A stretch of 10,419 nt of DNA from contig CBFHYU010000040.1 of NCBI GenBank assembly GCA_965660165.1, positions 1-10,419 of the forward strand, in the 5' to 3' direction. The position numbers and the translations under genes were made by a program. How positions within the stretch are numbered: the first letter of the stretch is position 1; the number at the start of each line of letters is the position of its first letter. The DNA comes from WTJO01 sp965660165 (GTDB lineage: Bacteria > Pseudomonadota > Alphaproteobacteria > Puniceispirillales > Puniceispirillaceae). This document shows, piece by piece, positions 6,905 to 10,419 of this stretch. The notes beneath the pieces were generated by a model, which was not told the origin of the DNA, did not search any database, and was given only the letters and a program-made list of their open reading frames with translations.

Positions 6905-7783
6905 TTATAATTCTTTCCGAATATCAACGAGTTTTGTCATCGAATAGATGATCATCAATGTTATAATAATGAGAATTACTGCATTGGCTGCTGCCGCTGG
7001 AAATTGCAGATAAGTCATCTCAACATTGATAATTTTACCTACAGACGGAATTTGCTGGCCACCCATCACGCCAATTGTCAAAAAATCCCCCATTACAATA
7101 GTAATCACAAAGATTGAGCCAATAATAATACCAGGCCTGCTGAGCGGGATGATAATATTTGTCAGGGTCTGCACGGTAGTTGCGCCAGCATCATGCGCAG
7201 CTTCCAGTAATGAGCGATCAATTCGCATCATAGAGTTAAAAATAGGCACAACCATAAACAGAGTATACAGATGTACAAAGGCCAATATCACTGAAAATTG
7301 AGAATATAACAGCCATTCAATCGGGGTATCAATAATCCCCAAATCCAAAAGGGTGGAATTAACAAGGCCGTTTCGACCCAATAGCGGAATCCACGAAATC
7401 ATGCGGATTACATTGGATGTCCAGAACGGGATAGTACATAGCAGGAATAATACCACCTGCATTTGTAAGCTAGACACACAAAATGCCAAAAACAGCGCAA
7501 CTAAAAACCCTGTGATAAGCGTTATAAACCAGACAATAACAACGAATTTCAAACTTGAAAGATAGGTTGCAAATGAGGTGCATAAATCGGGCAGGCTTTT
7601 TACACAGCCATAAAAAATATCTTCATAATTGGTAAAAATAAAATCAGGAATAATAGAATAGGCATTGTAATCCCAGAAACTCACCATAATGACAAGACAT
7701 AGCGGAATAACAAAAAATGAAAAAATGATTATCGCAAATGGAAGGGATAAAAATAAAGAGGTAAGATGTTTTGGAATGGACAT
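6905..7783 (-). CDS. ABC transporter permease, PotB-like
   Basis: This is the first permease of the importer, 292 residues, very hydrophobic. Membrane segments lie roughly at 10-34, 78-103, 107-125, 158-182, 214-238 and 264-284. The EAA motif is EAAHDAGATTVQTLTNIIIP at 194-213, followed by RPGIIIG, as in PotB/PotH-like proteins. It pairs with the PotC-like permease, whose ATG follows immediately. The ATG at 7783 has only a weak ribosome binding site (GCGAG), and a strong hairpin lies in the 82-base gap upstream, so its expression may be set lower than that of the binding protein, a common arrangement in such operons. The base composition is more AT-rich than in the urease genes, as expected for a membrane protein. 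Confidence 0.92.
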   Translation of the reverse strand: MSIPKHLTSLFLSLPFAIIIFSFFVIPLCLVIMVSFWDYNAYSIIPDFIFTNYEDIFYGCVKSLPDLCTSFATYLSSLKFVVIVWFITLITGFLVALFLAFCVSSLQMQVVLFLLCTIPFWTSNVIRMISWIPLLGRNGLVNSTLLDLGIIDTPIEWLLYSQFSVILAFVHLYTLFMVVPIFNSMMRIDRSLLEAAHDAGATTVQTLTNIIIPLSRPGIIIGSIFVITIVMGDFLTIGVMGGQQIPSVGKIINVEMTYLQFPAAAANAVILIIITLMIIYSMTKLVDIRKEL

Positions 7784-7818
7784 ATTTTATGCTCGCTAAA
7801 TTGCCCTGAAAAACCAGA

Positions 7819-7850
7819 GGTCTGTAACTGCAACCATGCAGCCACAGACC
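7819..7850 (-). promoter_or_regulatory. intercistronic hairpin between binding protein and permease genes
   Basis: In the mRNA sense, GGTCTGT pairs perfectly with ACAGACC, two G-T wobble pairs follow (GG with TT), and CTGCA pairs with TGCAG around a TGGT loop. That gives a 14-pair stem over 32 bases. A run of five T follows after six bases, too far for an ideal intrinsic terminator. It starts 15 bases after the binding-protein stop. Such structures often protect the upstream mRNA or cause partial termination, giving excess binding protein. The function here is inference; the pairing is seen directly. Confidence 0.7.
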
Positions 7851-7865
7851 ATCTGAGGAAAAATG

Positions 7866-9128
7866 TTAAGCCGCTACAAATTCATTCCACTTACGAACCA
7901 TATAGCGGTTTTCATCCATAGTGGCGTTCCAGCATGCTACGCCGCCCATACGTTCTTCGAATGAGCCACCATCACGCACTTCACCAGCTCCTGCCAGCTT
8001 TTTGCCATCTGGTGCTGTAATATCCTGAGTAGCAGGCTTGCCTAGCATCCAGTAATCCCATTCATAATCAGCCATATATTCTTTGGCTGTTTTCGGAACA
8101 GCTGAATAATAGCCTTGACGGTTTAGATAGCCGCCCACAAATCCTGACAGATACCAGTTGATAAATTCATAGCAGACATCTGCCTGATAGCCTTTTGTGG
8201 CAGCAGAGAGCGCAAAGCCAACTGCCCACGCACGATAGCCTTCTTTAAGCGGCTGATAAACACATGGGATACCTTGTGTGCGCACGGCTGTAATTGCTGG
8301 TGACCACATTGACTGAATAACCACCTCGCCAGAGGCCATCAAGTTTACACTTTCATTGAAGTCAGACCATAGCGCCCTGAATTGACCAGCTTTTTTGGCT
8401 TCAATCAAAATTTTGATAGTCATATCAATTTCATCACGGGTCATATTGCCCTTATCTGGATATTGATATTCACCCATTGCTTCAACAACCATCGCCGCAT
8501 CCATAATGCCAATAGATGGAATGTTAAGAATTGACGCCTTGCCCTTAAATTCAGGGTTTAGCAATTCAGCCCAGCTAGAAATAGGGCGCTTGATAAGGTC
8601 TGGTCTGATGCCAAGCGTATCTGCATTAAACACAGTTGGAATCAATGTTGCCCAGCGTGTTGGCTCAGCCGAAAATTCACTTGAATTTTCGTCTTTTAGA
8701 TAAAACACCTTTTTCGGTGCTGTGCCCTGGTCGCCAATTTTCTTGCCGCCAATTTCACCTAATGTATGCGTGGTGCTGATATTATCAAATTCTGTAATGC
8801 GCTTTGAATCCATGCCCAGAATATTGCCTGATGGCACAAGTTTTGGCAGACTAAAATATTCAGTATCCACAATATCAAAGCTATTTGGCTGCGTTAACAC
8901 GCGCTTGGTGACTTCATCTGTTGTCACTGGAATGTACTGAACTTTGATTCCAGTATCATCAAACAGCTTTTTATCTATCTCGCTTCCCATTGTTGTAGCG
9001 GTTCCAAGATAGCGGACAATTTTTTCATTCGCAGAATGGACAACAGGTGAAGCAAGTCCTAGCCCTGCTAATGTCACACTCGCACCAGTGGCTTTCAAAA
9101 GCGTTCTTCTATCGATTTTACGTGTCAT
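7866..9128 (-). CDS. periplasmic substrate-binding protein, Tat-exported, PotD-like
   Basis: This is the solute-binding protein of the importer, 420 residues, of the PotD/bacterial extracellular solute-binding protein type. The N-terminus has a twin-arginine signal: DRRTLLKATG at 6-15, a hydrophobic stretch ASVTLAGLGLA, and probable cleavage near Ala33 (VVHSA-NEK). Tat export suggests that it folds in the cytoplasm. Typical later segments include YEFINWYLSG and RQGYYSAVP in the C-terminal lobe, and LMASGEVVIQSMW in the ligand-cleft region. The ATG at 9128 has AAAGGA seven bases upstream and follows the ATPase gene by 14 bases. A hairpin follows its stop. The ligand could be a polyamine, opine or ureide; the linked racemase and urease make a nitrogen-rich compound likely (inference). 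Confidence 0.9.
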   Translation of the reverse strand: MTRKIDRRTLLKATGASVTLAGLGLASPVVHSANEKIVRYLGTATTMGSEIDKKLFDDTGIKVQYIPVTTDEVTKRVLTQPNSFDIVDTEYFSLPKLVPSGNILGMDSKRITEFDNISTTHTLGEIGGKKIGDQGTAPKKVFYLKDENSSEFSAEPTRWATLIPTVFNADTLGIRPDLIKRPISSWAELLNPEFKGKASILNIPSIGIMDAAMVVEAMGEYQYPDKGNMTRDEIDMTIKILIEAKKAGQFRALWSDFNESVNLMASGEVVIQSMWSPAITAVRTQGIPCVYQPLKEGYRAWAVGFALSAATKGYQADVCYEFINWYLSGFVGGYLNRQGYYSAVPKTAKEYMADYEWDYWMLGKPATQDITAPDGKKLAGAGEVRDGGSFEERMGGVACWNATMDENRYMVRKWNEFVAA

Positions 9129-9142
9129 AAATATATCCTTTC

Positions 9143-10102
9143 TTAAGTTTCTAGGGGAAGCTGGTCTTTTTTTGACCAGCTGGTGGTAACTGGATCGCCA
9201 TATTCCAGCTTTAATGTTTCGAACTCTGTATCTGATAGAATAACTGTCAGCACGCCTGAAGATGTGCTTACCTTCAACCGCACCACAGAGCCCAAAAATT
9301 CAATGCTTGTGACTTTATCTTTCCCTCCAGCCACAATCTTGATCCGATCTTCTCTTACTGAAATAAACTTGCCATCTATTTCAATGACGTTATGGCCGCC
9401 GATAAATTTGGCAACAAAGCTGTTTTTAGGCTTTGTAAATAGCTCATATGGCGTGCCTTGCTGTTCTACCTTGCCAGCATTCATTACCAGCACCAGATCA
9501 GACAGCGCCATTGCTTCTTCTTGGCTATGGGTCACATGCACAAAGGTGATTCCAAGCTGGCGTTGTAGGGCTTTCAGCTCAGCCCGCATTTCAATTCGCA
9601 AGAACGGGTCAAGCGCTGAAAGCGGCTCATCAAGCAACAGCAATTTTGGTTTTGTGATAAGCGCGCGAGCCAATGCCACCCGTTGTTGCTGACCGCCTGA
9701 TAGTTGGTTTGGGTAGCGATCTGCCAATGCTGCCAGCTGGACATTTTCAATCAGTTCCATTGCCCGTTCATGGCGTTCTGCCTTGCCAATACCCATAATT
9801 TTTAGCGCAAACGCAACATTATCGATCACTTTAAGATGCGGAAATAACGCATAGCTTTGAAACATCATTGAGGTACTGCGCTTGGCTGGCGGAATATCTG
9901 AGATATTTTTATTATCCAAAATGACATCACCTTCTGTAATGTCTTCATGCCCCGCAATCATCCTAAGAAGTGATGTCTTCCCGCACCCTGAAGGTCCAAG
10001 CAAACAACAATATTGACTGGTAGGTAGATTCAAATTCACTCCACCTACAGCCCGAGTTTCACCGTACCATTTCTCAAGGTTTACCAATTCTAGACTACTC
10101 AA
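9143..10102 (-). CDS. ABC transporter ATP-binding protein, PotA-like (TTG start)
   Basis: This is the cytoplasmic ATPase that powers the importer, 319 residues. Walker A GPSGCGKTS is at 36-44, the Q-loop FQSYALFPH at 81-89, the ABC signature LSGGQQQR at 134-141, Walker B LLLLDEP at 154-160 with catalytic Glu159, the D-loop SALD at 162-165 and the switch His192 in VTHSQEEA. A C-terminal TOBE-type domain fills about 235-315, as in PotA/MalK-type proteins. The start is TTG at 10102, supported by GGGGAG six bases upstream and by the usual N-terminal SLELVNLEKWYG; no in-frame ATG fits. It is the first gene of the group. Its last codons form a hairpin just before the binding-protein gene. Confidence 0.94.
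   Translation of the reverse strand: MSSLELVNLEKWYGETRAVGGVNLNLPTSQYCCLLGPSGCGKTSLLRMIAGHEDITEGDVILDNKNISDIPPAKRSTSMMFQSYALFPHLKVIDNVAFALKIMGIGKAERHERAMELIENVQLAALADRYPNQLSGGQQQRVALARALITKPKLLLLDEPLSALDPFLRIEMRAELKALQRQLGITFVHVTHSQEEAMALSDLVLVMNAGKVEQQGTPYELFTKPKNSFVAKFIGGHNVIEIDGKFISVREDRIKIVAGGKDKVTSIEFLGSVVRLKVSTSSGVLTVILSDTEFETLKLEYGDPVTTSWSKKDQLPLET
9159..9181 (-). promoter_or_regulatory. hairpin with A7 loop at the 3' end of the ATPase gene
   Basis: A perfect eight-base inverted repeat, AGCTGGTC and GACCAGCT, flanks a run of seven A in the mRNA. It lies within codons of the ATPase C-terminus (WSKKDQL), about 14 bases before the stop and 31 before the binding-protein ATG. On the mRNA strand the loop is A-rich and no U-tract follows, so it is not an intrinsic terminator in that direction. 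It could affect mRNA processing or coupling between the two genes; no function is established. Confidence 0.5.
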
Positions 10103-10118
10103 TCACAACTCCCCACGA

Positions 10119-10138
10119 GACGTTAGAATATGACGTTA
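10119..10138. repeat. direct repeat GACGTTA x2 in the leader region
   Basis: GACGTTA occurs at 10119-10125 and again at 10132-10138, a period of 13 bases, just upstream of the ATPase ribosome binding site and downstream of the candidate -10. It could be a regulator site, or chance in a short AT-rich region. Confidence 0.4.
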
Positions 10139-10154
10139 CAATAAATTTGCTGAA

Positions 10155-10160
10155 ATTATA
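10155..10160 (-). promoter_or_regulatory. candidate promoter -10 box (TATAAT)
   Basis: The minus strand reads TATAAT, a perfect -10 hexamer, about 52 bases before the TTG start of the ATPase gene, which would give a leader of roughly 45 bases. At the normal 17-base spacing the -35 position is GGGGGT, far from consensus, which would suit an activator-dependent promoter. A second option is TTGACC at 10218-10213 with a 17-base spacer to AAAAAT at 10195-10190. Neither is proven. Confidence 0.35.
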
Positions 10161-10234
10161 AAGAAATAAATACTGCTACCCCCTGGAACATTTTTGCATC
10201 ACATGTTTTTATGGTCAATTATGTAACTTTCTAT

Positions 10235-10260
10235 GAACCTAGACGAAGAGCGATAGGTTC
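10235..10260. repeat. inverted repeat GAACCTA/TAGGTTC
   Basis: A perfect seven-base inverted repeat with a 12-base spacer lies about 135 bases upstream of the ATPase start and about 75 bases upstream of the candidate -10. It could be an operator for a dimeric regulator or the end of a transcript entering from the right; there is no strong U-tract on the minus strand. Confidence 0.45.
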
Positions 10261-10419
10261 TTCTTATTACAGGGCAAATGTAAGAGGTGATGGCAAACCT
10301 TGAAACGTCTATTTCAGTTCTAAATCCGCTCATATAGATAAGTGCTAGCTTAGGATAACACGGCTTCTTGCAAAACCTTCATGCCACGATACACTGATGG
10401 AAACATAGCGGTCTAACCA

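Larger units (their letters stand above)
10103..10419. other. 317-base region upstream of the operon without a convincing gene
   Basis: No gene is supported on either strand. On the minus strand a 44-codon frame (10333-10199) lacks a ribosome binding site, and a frame open from the right edge ends after 24 codons at a TAG; neither resembles a known family. The part next to the ATPase gene is AT-rich and holds the candidate promoter, a 13-base-spaced direct repeat and an inverted repeat. The outer part (about 10261-10419) shows nothing I can name, though it could be the margin of a gene outside the window. Confidence 0.6.

Noticed and set aside
9128..9173. Programmed -1 frameshift producing an ATPase-binding-protein fusion
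   Set aside because: The heptamer and open -1 frame exist, but the binding protein has its own strong ribosome binding site and Tat signal, and the fusion would place the signal internally.
9183..9692. 169-codon plus-strand frame opposite the ATPase gene
   Set aside because: It is antisense to a clear ABC ATPase with all motifs, has no recognisable domain, and is best explained as a codon-bias shadow.
10199..10333. 44-codon minus-strand frame starting ATG in the upstream region
   Set aside because: No ribosome binding site, no signal or motif, and it overlaps the inverted repeat and the alternative promoter; likely chance.
10348..10419. Minus-strand frame open from the right edge, ending in TAG after 24 codons
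   Set aside because: Too short and unrecognisable to call as the end of an upstream gene; a competing frame nearby is equally good.

Overview
The window looks like a chromosomal metabolic locus of a marine alphaproteobacterium, possibly a SAR116- or Rhodospirillales-like lineage. This rests on moderate GC content, compact head-to-tail genes, and the ureDABC-EFG order with a histidine-tailed UreE. The assignment is inference from gene style, not from a marker gene.

Every convincing gene lies on the minus strand, so the locus reads from right to left. The order is: a PotA-like ABC ATPase (10102-9143), a Tat-exported substrate-binding protein (9128-7866), two PotB/PotC-like permeases (7783-6905 and 6904-6011), an Asp/Glu/hydantoin-family racemase (6014-5361), then ureD, ureA, ureB, ureC, ureE, ureF and ureG (5339-349). 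The last gene is a very short, previously easy-to-miss one (308-165) encoding a 47-residue secreted Cys/His-rich peptide. Most junctions are overlaps (TAATG, TGATG, ATGA, GTGA), direct abutment, or gaps under 50 bases. The longest gap is 82 bases, between the binding protein and the first permease, and it holds a strong hairpin. This is the layout of one long operon or two tightly linked ones.

The urease part is complete for apo-enzyme and maturation: three structural subunits with all nickel ligands in UreC, and accessory proteins UreD, UreE, UreF and UreG. No Urt-type urea transporter or UreJ/HupE nickel permease is present. Instead the urease genes follow a polyamine/opine-type ABC importer and a racemase of the hydantoin/allantoin racemase superfamily. 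The simplest reading is that the importer brings in an organic nitrogen compound whose breakdown releases urea, which cytoplasmic urease hydrolyses. The substrate itself is not readable from the sequence.

The right end (10103-10419) holds the probable promoter region and an inverted repeat but no convincing gene. The left end (1-164) holds only a short open frame on the plus strand that may be the tail of a convergent gene. The most interesting points are the small secreted CH...HCH peptide at the end of the operon, the transporter-racemase-urease linkage, the tandem repeat that supplies several start codons to ureF, the two hairpins around the binding-protein gene, and several gene starts that are GTG or TTG.
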